DNA from: Bacteroides mediterraneensis
GTDB taxonomy: Bacteria > Bacteroidota > Bacteroidia > Bacteroidales > Bacteroidaceae
Assembly (NCBI RefSeq): GCF_016900355.1
Contig: NZ_JACJKA010000010.1
Span: 1-64,000 of the forward strand
Length of the DNA: 64,000 bases
Direction of reading: 5' to 3'
Shown: positions 8,239 through 15,758 of the stretch, piece after piece
Position numbering within the stretch: position 1 is the stretch's first letter
Layout of the letters: each line of letters opens with the position of its first letter
Translations under genes and position numbers: made by a program
The notes under the pieces: model-generated
The model's input: only the letters and a program-made list of their open reading frames with translations
Database searches by the model: none
Told to the model about the DNA's origin: nothing

Positions 8239-9162
8239 ATGAAAGTATTGGTTGCGACAGAGAAACCGTTTGCCAAAGTGGCAGTCGACGGTATCCGGAA
8301 AGAGATAGAAGGTGCAGGCTATGAATTGGCTTTGCTGGAGAAATATACCGACAAACAGCAGTTGTTCGATGCGGTGAAGGATGCGAATGCGGTGATTATC
8401 CGCAGTGACATCATCGACAAGGAGGTACTGGATGCGGCAAAAGAACTGAAAATCGTGGTGCGTGCCGGCGCGGGATACGACAATGTGGACCTGGAAGCGG
8501 CTACGGCGCACGGGGTTTGCGTGATGAATACCCCGGGTCAGAACTCGAATGCGGTGGCCGAACTGGCTTTCGGTATGATGGTGATGGCGGTGCGTAATTT
8601 CTACGACGGCAAGTCGGGCACGGAGCTGAAGGGCAAGAAGCTGGGTATTCATGCGTATGGTAATGTGGGACGCAATGTGGCCCGTATCGCCAAGGGATTC
8701 GGCATGGACATCTATGCGTACGATGCGTATTGCCCGAAGGAAGCGATGGAGGCCGACGGCGTGAAACCGGTGGATTCAGCCGAAGAACTGTATGCCACTT
8801 GCAACGTGGTGTCTCTGCACATTCCGGCTACTGCCGAAACCAAGAACTCGATTAATTATGCGCTGGTGAACCGGATGCCGAAAAACGGTCTGCTGGTGAA
8901 TACGGCCCGCAAGGAGGTCATCAACGAGGCGGAACTGATCAAGCTGATGGAAGACCGTCCGGACTTGAAATATGTGACGGACATCATGCCGGTGGCCAAT
9001 GAAGAGTTTGCAGCCAAATTCCCGGGACGTTATTTCTCTACGCCGAAGAAGATGGGTGCACAGACGGCTGAGGCGAATATCAATGCCGGCATCGCAGCGG
9101 CCCGTCAGATTGTAGGCTTCCTGAAGGATGGTTGTGAGAAATTCCGTGTAAATAAAAAATAA
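8239..9162 (+). CDS. serA: D-3-phosphoglycerate dehydrogenase, short type
   Basis: Oxidises 3-phosphoglycerate to 3-phosphohydroxypyruvate with NAD+, the first step of serine synthesis. I chose the ATG at 8239 (MKVLVATEKPFAKV); upstream in-frame codons belong to the leader. The Rossmann motif is LGIHAYGNVGRNVA and the catalytic Arg lies in NTARKEVINEAE. It has 307 residues and no ACT or intervening domain, i.e. the short class. At the position of the usual catalytic His (PHIGAST in long enzymes) it reads PKKMGAQT, so Lys271 replaces His. As I recall, the Entamoeba histolytica enzyme has the same replacement. It lies in the operon with serC. Confidence 0.95.
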   Translation: MKVLVATEKPFAKVAVDGIRKEIEGAGYELALLEKYTDKQQLFDAVKDANAVIIRSDIIDKEVLDAAKELKIVVRAGAGYDNVDLEAATAHGVCVMNTPGQNSNAVAELAFGMMVMAVRNFYDGKSGTELKGKKLGIHAYGNVGRNVARIAKGFGMDIYAYDAYCPKEAMEADGVKPVDSAEELYATCNVVSLHIPATAETKNSINYALVNRMPKNGLLVNTARKEVINEAELIKLMEDRPDLKYVTDIMPVANEEFAAKFPGRYFSTPKKMGAQTAEANINAGIAAARQIVGFLKDGCEKFRVNKK

Positions 9163-9216
9163 GGCTTTATGCGTTTCGGACGTTAGTATTGTTTTTCAAA
9201 CGAAATTTCAAGCATT

Positions 9217-10464
9217 ATGGCAATAGTAAAACCATTTAAAGGGATTCGTCCGCCGAAGGAACTGGTGGAGCAGGTGGCTTCCCGTCCTTACGACGTGTTG
9301 AACTCGGCGGAAGCGCGCGAAGAGGCGAAAGGCAACGAGAAATCATTGTATCACATCATCAAGCCGGAGATTGACTTCCCGGAAGGTACCGACGAGCACG
9401 ACCCGCGGGTGTACGACAAGGCGGTGGAGAATTTCCGGATGTTCCAGGAAAAGGGCTGGCTGGTGCAGGACGACAAGCCGTGTTATTATATTTATGCCCA
9501 GACCATGAACGGCAAGACGCAGTATGGCCTGGTGGTGGGGGCTTACGTGCCCGACTACATGAACGGAGTAATCAAGAAGCATGAGCTGACGCGACGCGAC
9601 AAGGAAGAAGACCGCATGAAGCATGTGCGGGTGAACAATGCGAACATCGAACCGGTGTTCTTCGCTTACCCGGAAAGCAAGGTGCTCGATGCGGTGGTGG
9701 CGAAATATACGGCGCAGAAGCCGGTGTATGATTTCGTGGCACCGGACGACGGCTTTGGCCATCAGTTCTGGGTGATTGACGACGACAAGGACATCGCCAC
9801 AATCACGGAGGCATTCAAGGAGATGCCTTCGCTCTACATTGCCGACGGACATCACCGGAGTGCGGCAGCGGCGCTGGTGGGGGCTGAAAAGGCGGCCCAG
9901 AATCCGAACCACCGGGGCGACGAGGAATACAATTACTTCATGGCGGTGTGTTTCCCGGCCGAGCAGCTCACCATCATCGATTACAACCGCGTGGTGAAGG
10001 ACTTGAATGGACTGACGCCGCAGGAGTTCCTGGAGGCGCTGAAGAAGAACTTCGTGGTGGAGGAAAAAGGAACGGACATCTACAAGCCGACGGCCCTGCA
10101 CAACTTCTCGCTGTACGTGGACGGCAAATGGTACAGCCTGACGGCCAAACCGGGCACGTACGACGACCACGACCCGATTGGGGTGCTCGACGTGACGATC
10201 TCCTCGAACCTGATTCTGGACGAGATTCTCGGCATCAAGGACTTGCGTTCGGACAAGCGCATCGATTTCGTGGGCGGTATCCGCGGACTGGGTGAACTGA
10301 AGAAACGGGTGGACAGCGGCGAGATGAAGATGGCGCTGGCGCTCTATCCGGTCTCCATGAAGCAGCTGATGGACATTGCCGATACGGGCAACATCATGCC
10401 GCCGAAAACCACTTGGTTCGAACCGAAACTGCGTTCGGGATTGGTGATTCACAAACTGGAATGA
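9217..10464 (+). CDS. DUF1015 family protein
   Basis: A 415-residue soluble protein of the DUF1015 family; no signal peptide or membrane segment. The family N-terminus MAIVKPFKGIRPP and the hallmark ADGHHR (Asp210, His212, His213, Arg214) are present. The ADGHHR loop resembles the DGHHR loop of ParB/Srx-like nucleotide-binding folds, including the archaeal free-serine kinase SerK; that similarity is a motif-level inference. It is third in the serC-serA operon, which argues for a role in serine or phosphoserine metabolism. No phosphoserine phosphatase gene is seen in this window. Exact activity is unknown. Confidence 0.88.
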   Translation: MAIVKPFKGIRPPKELVEQVASRPYDVLNSAEAREEAKGNEKSLYHIIKPEIDFPEGTDEHDPRVYDKAVENFRMFQEKGWLVQDDKPCYYIYAQTMNGKTQYGLVVGAYVPDYMNGVIKKHELTRRDKEEDRMKHVRVNNANIEPVFFAYPESKVLDAVVAKYTAQKPVYDFVAPDDGFGHQFWVIDDDKDIATITEAFKEMPSLYIADGHHRSAAAALVGAEKAAQNPNHRGDEEYNYFMAVCFPAEQLTIIDYNRVVKDLNGLTPQEFLEALKKNFVVEEKGTDIYKPTALHNFSLYVDGKWYSLTAKPGTYDDHDPIGVLDVTISSNLILDEILGIKDLRSDKRIDFVGGIRGLGELKKRVDSGEMKMALALYPVSMKQLMDIADTGNIMPPKTTWFEPKLRSGLVIHKLE

Positions 10465-10509
10465 GATGCATAAGCTGGAGTGGTGAGATGCTCCTTCAGA
10501 AAGAAATCA

Positions 10510-10542
10510 AGGGCTGTAGCCTCGTGAAAGAGGAACAGCCCT
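10510..10542 (+). terminator. Long hairpin after the ser operon
   Basis: AGGGCTGT (10510-10517) pairs with ACAGCCCT (10535-10542), with an inner CCTC/GAGG stem (10520-10523 with 10530-10533). There is no strong U-tract; it may act with the next hairpin. Confidence 0.5.
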
Positions 10543-10568
10543 GATGATATACGTTATCATTTTTATAA

Positions 10569-10627
10569 ATCCTCTTGTTTTTAGTCTTGTATCTTATGCA
10601 GACGGCTAAAACAGGAGGATTTTTTTG
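10569..10627 (+). terminator. Rho-independent terminator of the ser operon
   Basis: ATCCTCTTGTTTTTAG (from 10569) pairs with CTAAAACAGGAGGAT (10606-10620) with one mismatch/bulge, followed directly by seven or so T on the plus strand. Confidence 0.75.
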
Positions 10628-10666
10628 CGGATATGCGGGAGAGAATCCGTCGGAAAGGCGATGAAA

Positions 10667-10776
10667 AAAACGCACTTGCGTTCGGGTTGAAACGTAAGTG
10701 CGTTTTGTCTGAAACTCTTTGGCGTTTGGATTGAAACGCAAGTGCGTTTGAGTCGAAACGTCAAGGTGTTTTTTAG
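10667..10776. repeat. Array 2: five tandem degenerate 22-bp units
   Basis: Units start at 10667, 10689, 10711, 10733 and 10755. Four of five begin GAAAC; the second and fourth contain the near-perfect palindromic core AAACG(C/T)AAGTGCGTTT, the third and fifth are degenerate. Unit length (22 bp) and copy number (five) equal those of arrays 1 and 3. The array lies between convergent genes, next to terminators on both sides. Confidence 0.9.
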
Positions 10777-10788
10777 GGTCGGGAAAGT

Positions 10789-10823
10789 GAGCCTCACGTG
10801 GTTTTGGGGAGGCTCTTCTTTTT
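10789..10823. terminator. Bidirectional terminator candidate
   Basis: GAGCCTC (10789-10795) pairs with GAGGCTC (10809-10815), followed on the plus strand by TTCTTTTTC. It lies between repeat array 2 and the 3' end of the minus-strand sulfatase gene, so it could stop either transcript. Confidence 0.5.
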
Positions 10824-10833
10824 CAAGATAGTC

Positions 10834-12360
10834 TTATTTCGGCAAGGTCACAGGGAACAGGTCGTTCGGACGGTGTTCGCGCAGGATGACCTGCTTCATC
10901 TGGTCTACGAGCTCCGGATGCTGGGCAGCCACGTCGTGGTCTTCGTGGATGTCGTTTGCTAAGTTATAGAGATGAGGCACGCCCTTCTTGACCACCATCT
11001 TCCAGTCGCCCATGCGGAGACCAATCTGGTCGGTTTCGTGGAACTCCCAGTAGAGGAAGTCGTGCGATTTCTGGGCTGCGTCATTACCCAACAAGGTGGG
11101 GGCGAAGGAGATGCCGTCGAAGCAGTCGTCTTTCAGTTTCTTGTTCAGGTATTTCTTCGGGAAACGCTTGTCGCCCACCAGCTCGCAGAACGTCGGCATA
11201 ATGTCGTAAAAGGCCAGCTGATGGTCGTTCACGGTACCGGCTTTCACCTTGCCCGGCCAGCGGACGATAAACGGGATGCGGATGCCGCCTTCGTAGCACT
11301 GGCGCTTCAGGCCGCGCAGCTTGCCGTCGCGTCCGAAGAATGTCGGGTCGGCTCCGCCTTCTTCGTGAGGACCGTTGTCACTGCTGAAAATCACAATCGT
11401 ATTCTCGTCGAGACCTTTTTCCCTCAGTTTGGCCAGGATTTCGCCCACGTAAGTATCCAGTCGGTTGATCATGCCGGCAAACTGGGCATGGGTGTGTACG
11501 GTGGCGTTGTAGCGCGAACCTTCCTGTCCGCCCCAGGTCTTGTCTTCAAAAAACTTCTGCTTGTATTTCTTCAGAAGAGAATCGTTGGGCTGGGTCAGCT
11601 CGGCATGCGGTAGGGTATAAGTGAAGAAGCCGTAGAAGGGCTGGGAAGCGTCCTGCTTGTCGAGCCATTCCATCGCCTTGCGGTGGATGAGGTCGGCCGA
11701 GTACTGGGTGCGCTTGAAGTAGTCATCACCGTACATCGGGTAGCGGATGTTGTCTTCCAGGATTATGCGGGTCACGGCCGTATCGCCTGCGGCCCGACTG
11801 TAACTGTTCAGGAAGTTCGGGTAGTAGAGGTGAGCCTGAAACTGACACATGTAGCCGAAGTATTCGTCCACGCCGCGTTTGTCGGGAGTGGAGGTCGAGC
11901 CTTCGTAGCCGCCTGCCCATTTGCCGAACATGCCAGTGGTATAGCCGTTTTTCTTCATGATTTCCGGCAGGATGATGTGCTGCGGGTCGTACGGTTCCTG
12001 TCCCGTCACGGCATATTCCTTGTTCTGTCCGTACCACACTTCGCCGCTCCAGTATTCCTTGTTGCCTCTCACGTGGCCGTGTCCGCTGTGCTGGCCGGTC
12101 ATCAGACTGGCGCGCGACGGCGCACTCACAGGACTTCCGGCATAGGCCTGGGTGAAGCGCATGCCTTCGCGGGCCATCTGGTCGATGCAGGGAGTCTGGA
12201 TATAGGGTTGTCCGTAACAGCCTAAATCGCCGTAGCCCATGTCGTCGCAAAGAATAAAGATAATGTTGGGTTTTTCAGAAGTGGGGTTTGCTGCCTGTAC
12301 TTGAGGAGCTGCCAGAGCCGCCAGCCCCATGCAATACGTCAGTCTTTGTAATTTTTTCAT
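10834..12360 (-). CDS. Secreted arylsulfatase-type sulfatase (S1 family)
   Basis: Hydrolyses a sulfate ester, probably on a host or dietary glycan; the substrate cannot be told. The N-terminal signal peptide (residues 1-23, ending near VQA) implies export to the periplasm or surface. Metal ligands Asp39/Asp40 lie in CDDMGYGD. The formylglycine motif is S79-A-P-S-R83, a serine-type site that needs an anaerobic sulfatase-maturating enzyme. The motifs SSDNGPH and GLKRQCYEGGIRIP are also typical. It has 508 residues and is apparently a single gene without SusC/SusD partners. A TATCTTTG -7 box lies upstream. Confidence 0.92.
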   Translation of the reverse strand: MKKLQRLTYCMGLAALAAPQVQAANPTSEKPNIIFILCDDMGYGDLGCYGQPYIQTPCIDQMAREGMRFTQAYAGSPVSAPSRASLMTGQHSGHGHVRGNKEYWSGEVWYGQNKEYAVTGQEPYDPQHIILPEIMKKNGYTTGMFGKWAGGYEGSTSTPDKRGVDEYFGYMCQFQAHLYYPNFLNSYSRAAGDTAVTRIILEDNIRYPMYGDDYFKRTQYSADLIHRKAMEWLDKQDASQPFYGFFTYTLPHAELTQPNDSLLKKYKQKFFEDKTWGGQEGSRYNATVHTHAQFAGMINRLDTYVGEILAKLREKGLDENTIVIFSSDNGPHEEGGADPTFFGRDGKLRGLKRQCYEGGIRIPFIVRWPGKVKAGTVNDHQLAFYDIMPTFCELVGDKRFPKKYLNKKLKDDCFDGISFAPTLLGNDAAQKSHDFLYWEFHETDQIGLRMGDWKMVVKKGVPHLYNLANDIHEDHDVAAQHPELVDQMKQVILREHRPNDLFPVTLPK

Positions 12361-12393
12361 GCAATTAGTTTCTTAAAGGGGTTAATGTTGTGA

Positions 12394-12401
12394 CAAAGAT
12401 A
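12394..12401 (-). promoter_or_regulatory. -7 box TATCTTTG for the sulfatase gene
   Basis: On the minus strand 12401 to 12394 reads TATCTTTG, about 33 bp before the sulfatase ATG. No ideal -33 box was found. Confidence 0.5.
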
Positions 12402-12434
12402 GTGTTTTCGGGGCAAAAATGAGCGAAAAAACAC

Positions 12435-12442
12435 TAAATTTG
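12435..12442 (+). promoter_or_regulatory. -7 box TAAATTTG for the yigZ-like gene
   Basis: TAAATTTG matches TAnnTTTG and lies 24 bp before the ATG at 12466. The two divergent -7 boxes (this and 12394-12401) are only about 33 bp apart. Confidence 0.5.
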
Positions 12443-12465
12443 CGTCCTGAAAAAGAGAAAAAGCC

Positions 12466-13068
12466 ATGCAAGACGATACCTATAAAACGATTGGAGCGCA
12501 AGCCGAGGCCATTTATACCGAGAAGCGCAGTAAGTTTATCGCCATCGCGCTGCCGGTGCGCACCCTGACCGAAGTCAAGTCGCTCCTGGAAGAGTACCAG
12601 AAGAAATACTACGACGCCCGCCATGTGTGCTATGCCTACATGCTGGGACCGGAGCGGAAGGATTTCCGGGCGAACGATAACGGGGAGCCTTCGGGAACGG
12701 CCGGCAAGCCGATTTTAGGGCAGATCAACTCGCACGAGCTGACCGATGTGCTGGTCATCGTGGTACGTTATTTCGGAGGTATCAAGCTGGGCACGAGCGG
12801 ACTGATTGTGGCGTATCGTACGGCGGCAGCATTGGCGCTGGAGGAGGCTCCGGTGATGGAGAAGACCGTCGACGAGGAGGTGGCCGTGGCGTTCGAATAT
12901 CCTTTCATGAACGACATCATGCGCATCGTCAAGGAGGAATCGCCCGAGATACTGGAACAGTCGTACGACATGGACTGTCTGATGCGGCTGCGCATCCGCA
13001 AGTCGATGATGGGCAAACTTCGTGCGCGGTTGGAGAAGGTAGAGACCGCCCGTTTCGTGGACGAATGA
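12466..13068 (+). CDS. YigZ/IMPACT family protein
   Basis: A 200-residue protein of the YigZ/IMPACT family. The N-terminal UPF0029 domain (residues about 15-125) shows the signatures SKFIAIALPV, DARHVCYAYMLG, DNGEPSGTAGKPIL and VVRYFGGIKLGTSGL; the C-terminal part is the small YigZ domain. Eukaryotic IMPACT regulates the Gcn2 kinase by binding Gcn1; the bacterial role is unclear, possibly linked to translation or nucleic acids. Monocistronic. Oddity: the last 32 codons are followed at once by a degenerate second copy of the same sequence (see the next entry). Confidence 0.92.
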   Translation: MQDDTYKTIGAQAEAIYTEKRSKFIAIALPVRTLTEVKSLLEEYQKKYYDARHVCYAYMLGPERKDFRANDNGEPSGTAGKPILGQINSHELTDVLVIVVRYFGGIKLGTSGLIVAYRTAAALALEEAPVMEKTVDEEVAVAFEYPFMNDIMRIVKEESPEILEQSYDMDCLMRLRIRKSMMGKLRARLEKVETARFVDE

Positions 13069-13163
13069 CCGTCTGGATGCGACTTCGCACCCGTCCGTCG
13101 ATAAGGAGGAAGCTCTGCGCCCGGCGGAAGGAAATCGAAACCATCCGTTTCGTGGACGAGTGA
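13067..13163 (+). repeat. Degenerate tandem duplication of the 3' end of the yigZ-like gene
   Basis: Positions 12973-13068 (last 32 codons, from GACTGTCTGATGCG to the stop) are repeated at 13067-13163, with one extra base and many substitutions. The copy ends with CGTTTCGTGGACGAGTGA, almost identical to the gene's own CGTTTCGTGGACGAATGA. It can be read in part as a C-terminal tail (…IRFVDE stop) but has no start. It is a relic of unequal recombination or slippage. Confidence 0.8.
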
Positions 13164-13249
13164 GTTGTGGAATCGTAAGAAAAGCACTTTTTGCTGTGGC
13201 TAACGTATTGATTTTTGGCTGTTTTCTGCGTTTTTTTAATAAAATTTAT

Positions 13250-13257
13250 TACCTTTG
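13250..13257 (+). promoter_or_regulatory. -7 box TACCTTTG for the L,D-transpeptidase lipoprotein gene
   Basis: TACCTTTG lies 24 bp before the ATG at 13281 in an AT-rich region. No clear TTTG is present at -33. Confidence 0.5.
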
Positions 13258-13280
13258 TTCAAACCTTATAATCTTCCCTT

Positions 13281-14315
13281 ATGAAACGTCTGGTCGGTCT
13301 TATCTGCTTGGTGTGTCTCCTTTTCAGTTGCAAGGAGGAAGCAGACCGTGGACTGGAGCCGCAGTCTGCCCAGCCGTCGATGGTGGCGGAAGAAGCTTCG
13401 CCCGACAGTGTGGCCACCGTCCTTCCGTTTGAGCGCAAACCGTTGACGAGTGCCGACATTATTCTGGTCAAAGAACTGCTTTTCGATAAATATACCCTGA
13501 AGGATGAATATCCGTATCAGGACACGGTGCGGTCGTTCAAGTGGGAGGTGATGCGCAAGTGTCTGGCCTTCATTGAGAATCTGCAATACGAGGCTGCCCG
13601 CTGGGCCGTTTTCCAGAACTACAAGAACCGGAATCAGGAAGCGCCGCTGGTGCGGAGCTATGTGCGCAACGTGTACCGCCGCATTGCCGATACGCTGGGC
13701 GTGGAACGCTACCAGTCGGTGCCGCTTTACCTGCCCACCGATACGCTGGTGCCAGAGCGCTACGGGCGCGACGGGGCCTTGGTTTCCATGCGGGGCGAGA
13801 GCGGAGGATTCTACCGGGTGTCGCCAGTGAGCATCGAAGGAGAATGGCTGGTGCCTCGACGCTATGTCAAGCTGTTGGCCGACAGTACGGCGTTTCATCA
13901 CGTGGTGGTGGTAGATAGGGGCGACCAGAACATTGCCACGCTGGAACGGCTGGAAGAGGGTACCTGGGCCATCCGCAGCATGAATCCGGCCACTACGGGC
14001 ATGCATCGTCCGCCGTATGCGCAGGAAACCCCTCTCGGCATGTTTGTGTTGCAGGAGAAGAAGTCGCGTATGGTCTTTCTGAGAGACGGTTCCTCGGCCA
14101 CCGGAGGCTATGCGCCTTACGCGAGCCGTTTCACCAACGGGGCCTATATCCACGGCGTACCGGTCAACGTGCCGCAGACCGCCATGATTGAATACAGCTG
14201 GTCGCTGGGGACCACGCCCCGTTCGCACATGTGTGTGCGGAATGCCACCTCGCATGCCAAATTTATCTACGACTGGGCCCCGACGGAGCGGGCATTGGTC
14301 ATCGTAATCGAGTGA
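13281..14315 (+). CDS. L,D-transpeptidase (YkuD) lipoprotein
   Basis: Predicted to form 3-3 cross-links in, or attach proteins to, periplasmic peptidoglycan. The N-terminus has a lipoprotein signal with lipobox LFSC and Cys17, so it is membrane-anchored. The C-terminal YkuD domain (about residues 205-343) shows the conserved His of YIHGVPVN and the catalytic motif S-H-M-C-V-R, where the usual SHGC glycine is Met. At 344 residues the long middle part is typical of the Bacteroidales form. It has its own -7 box and is followed by a second, unrelated-looking L,D-transpeptidase gene with its own box. Confidence 0.85.
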   Translation: MKRLVGLICLVCLLFSCKEEADRGLEPQSAQPSMVAEEASPDSVATVLPFERKPLTSADIILVKELLFDKYTLKDEYPYQDTVRSFKWEVMRKCLAFIENLQYEAARWAVFQNYKNRNQEAPLVRSYVRNVYRRIADTLGVERYQSVPLYLPTDTLVPERYGRDGALVSMRGESGGFYRVSPVSIEGEWLVPRRYVKLLADSTAFHHVVVVDRGDQNIATLERLEEGTWAIRSMNPATTGMHRPPYAQETPLGMFVLQEKKSRMVFLRDGSSATGGYAPYASRFTNGAYIHGVPVNVPQTAMIEYSWSLGTTPRSHMCVRNATSHAKFIYDWAPTERALVIVIE

Positions 14316-14364
14316 TTTCTATAAAATTAACTCTCTTTCTGGGAAAACGTGACCGAAAAATCCG

Positions 14365-14372
14365 TACCTTTG
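14365..14372 (+). promoter_or_regulatory. -7 box TACCTTTG for the second L,D-transpeptidase gene
   Basis: TACCTTTG matches the -7 consensus, 30 bp before the chosen ATG at 14402. Confidence 0.5.
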
Positions 14373-14401
14373 CGGCCAAATATTCTTAAGTGGTCACAAT
14401 C

Positions 14402-15127
14402 ATGCGAAATCCGATATTGAAATTTCTTTTCTCCGCACTTTTCTTGTCTTTCCCTTGCGCGTATTTCACGGCGGAAGGGGAGTCTGTGTCTCCTGAAAAC
14501 CCGGCAGCTGCGGTGAAGGCGGCCGACGAGGTGACGTCGCTCTACCATGCCATGCAACTGGAGGGAGTGGTCAACTGGAAGGCGTTCAAGCAGGCCGTGA
14601 CGGGCTACAACCGCATCAAGGGACGGAAACGTGAGGTGCTGACCCTGATTGATTTCTCGAAACCTTCCACGGAAAAACGGCTGTACGTGTTTGACATGAA
14701 GCATCGTCGGATGCTCTATTCATCGGTCGTATCGCACGGCAAGAACAGTGGAGGGAATTACGCCACTTCGTTCTCCAACGAATATGGCTCCTATAAAAGT
14801 TCCTTAGGTTTCTACCTGACGGCCTCTACCTATCAGGGGAAAAACGGTTATTCGCTGGTGCTCGACGGACTGGAGAAAGGCATCAACGACCGGGCCCGTG
14901 AGCGGGCCATCGTAGTACACGGGGCTGCCTATGCCGACCCGTCTGTGGCTAAGCGCGGCGGTCGTCTGGGGCGCAGTTTCGGCTGTCCGGCCCTTCCCAC
15001 CGCGTTGGCACGTCCCATTATTGATACAATAAAAGGGGGCAGCGTCATGTATATCTATGCCGAAACCCCCTCTTACCTGGCCCAGAGTTCGATTCTGAAC
15101 GACTCCGATGTTATCGTAAATCAATGA
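14402..15127 (+). CDS. Murein L,D-transpeptidase catalytic domain family protein (YkuD_2 type)
   Basis: A 241-residue exported protein. The ATG at 14402 (MRNPILKFLFSALFLSF) starts a clear signal peptide; an in-frame codon 12 bp upstream is less likely. The family features are YHAMQLEGVVNWKAF, SKPSTEKRLYVFD, HGKNSGG, and the catalytic region VVHGAAYAD … GRSFGCPALP with the Cys. It probably acts on periplasmic peptidoglycan. Its stop overlaps the convergent LolA-like gene by 17 bp, so the two 3' ends share sequence and no terminator lies between them. Confidence 0.87.
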   Translation: MRNPILKFLFSALFLSFPCAYFTAEGESVSPENPAAAVKAADEVTSLYHAMQLEGVVNWKAFKQAVTGYNRIKGRKREVLTLIDFSKPSTEKRLYVFDMKHRRMLYSSVVSHGKNSGGNYATSFSNEYGSYKSSLGFYLTASTYQGKNGYSLVLDGLEKGINDRARERAIVVHGAAYADPSVAKRGGRLGRSFGCPALPTALARPIIDTIKGGSVMYIYAETPSYLAQSSILNDSDVIVNQ

Positions 15128-15719
15128 TTTCTGCTTGCGGATATTTCTGCTTGTTGAAGCGGAACGTCGCATCCGGCAGGTTCACGCCCGTTTGGTACGA
15201 CGAAATCTGAAACTCCTGTTTCTCGCCGTTCTGCAGCTGGATGGCAATGTAGACTGGCGAACCGTTTTCCTTCACATTCAGGGTGATGCTCTTCACGTCC
15301 TGTGAAGCCTTCGGAGTGAGCACAATCTCCTGTCCGCGTTTTCCCTGGCGGGTCTTGGCCCCCACATAGCGATAGTTGAAACTCTTCTTGTAGGAAGTCA
15401 GCAGAGCATACGGATTGATGCTCTGCACTTCCTCCGGGGTAGGGGTGGACACGTTCACCTCTTCGTTCTGTGCCACATAGCTCCACTGCGTCTTGCCGTC
15501 GAACCACGTCTGGATACCTCCGCTTTCCAGATAGAACTTATTGCCTTTCAGCAACAGTTTGCCGCGTTGCGTACCTCCGAACGTCAGGCTGATGCCGCCC
15601 GCCTGTCGGTAGGTAGCCGCCATCTTATTTAAAATGCTTTCCGCTTTGGCATCCTGCTGAGCTACGGCCTGTAGCAGTGCGGTGCCTAAGAGCAGAACAA
15701 TCAGAAAAATCTTTTTCAT
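15111..15719 (-). CDS. LolA-like outer-membrane lipoprotein carrier protein
   Basis: A 202-residue periplasmic protein with signal peptide (residues 1-20, cleavage near AVAQ). The fold is LolA-like: ILNKMAATYRQAGGISLTF, then GKLLLKGNKFYLES, and TWFDGKTQWSYV, as in LolA/DUF2911-related chaperones. It should ferry lipoproteins from the inner to the outer membrane. It lies 39 bp downstream of ftsK on the same strand, so they are probably co-transcribed. It overlaps the end of the plus-strand L,D-transpeptidase gene. Confidence 0.85.
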   Translation of the reverse strand: MKKIFLIVLLLGTALLQAVAQQDAKAESILNKMAATYRQAGGISLTFGGTQRGKLLLKGNKFYLESGGIQTWFDGKTQWSYVAQNEEVNVSTPTPEEVQSINPYALLTSYKKSFNYRYVGAKTRQGKRGQEIVLTPKASQDVKSITLNVKENGSPVYIAIQLQNGEKQEFQISSYQTGVNLPDATFRFNKQKYPQAEIIDLR

Positions 15720-15758
15720 ATCCAGTCAGTTTATAGGTTGTACGAATCAGGCAGCCCG

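Noticed and set aside
13067-13163. Possibility that the 3' duplication is a separate small gene
   Set aside because: It lacks a start codon of its own with a ribosome site and only mirrors the C-terminal codons of the preceding gene.
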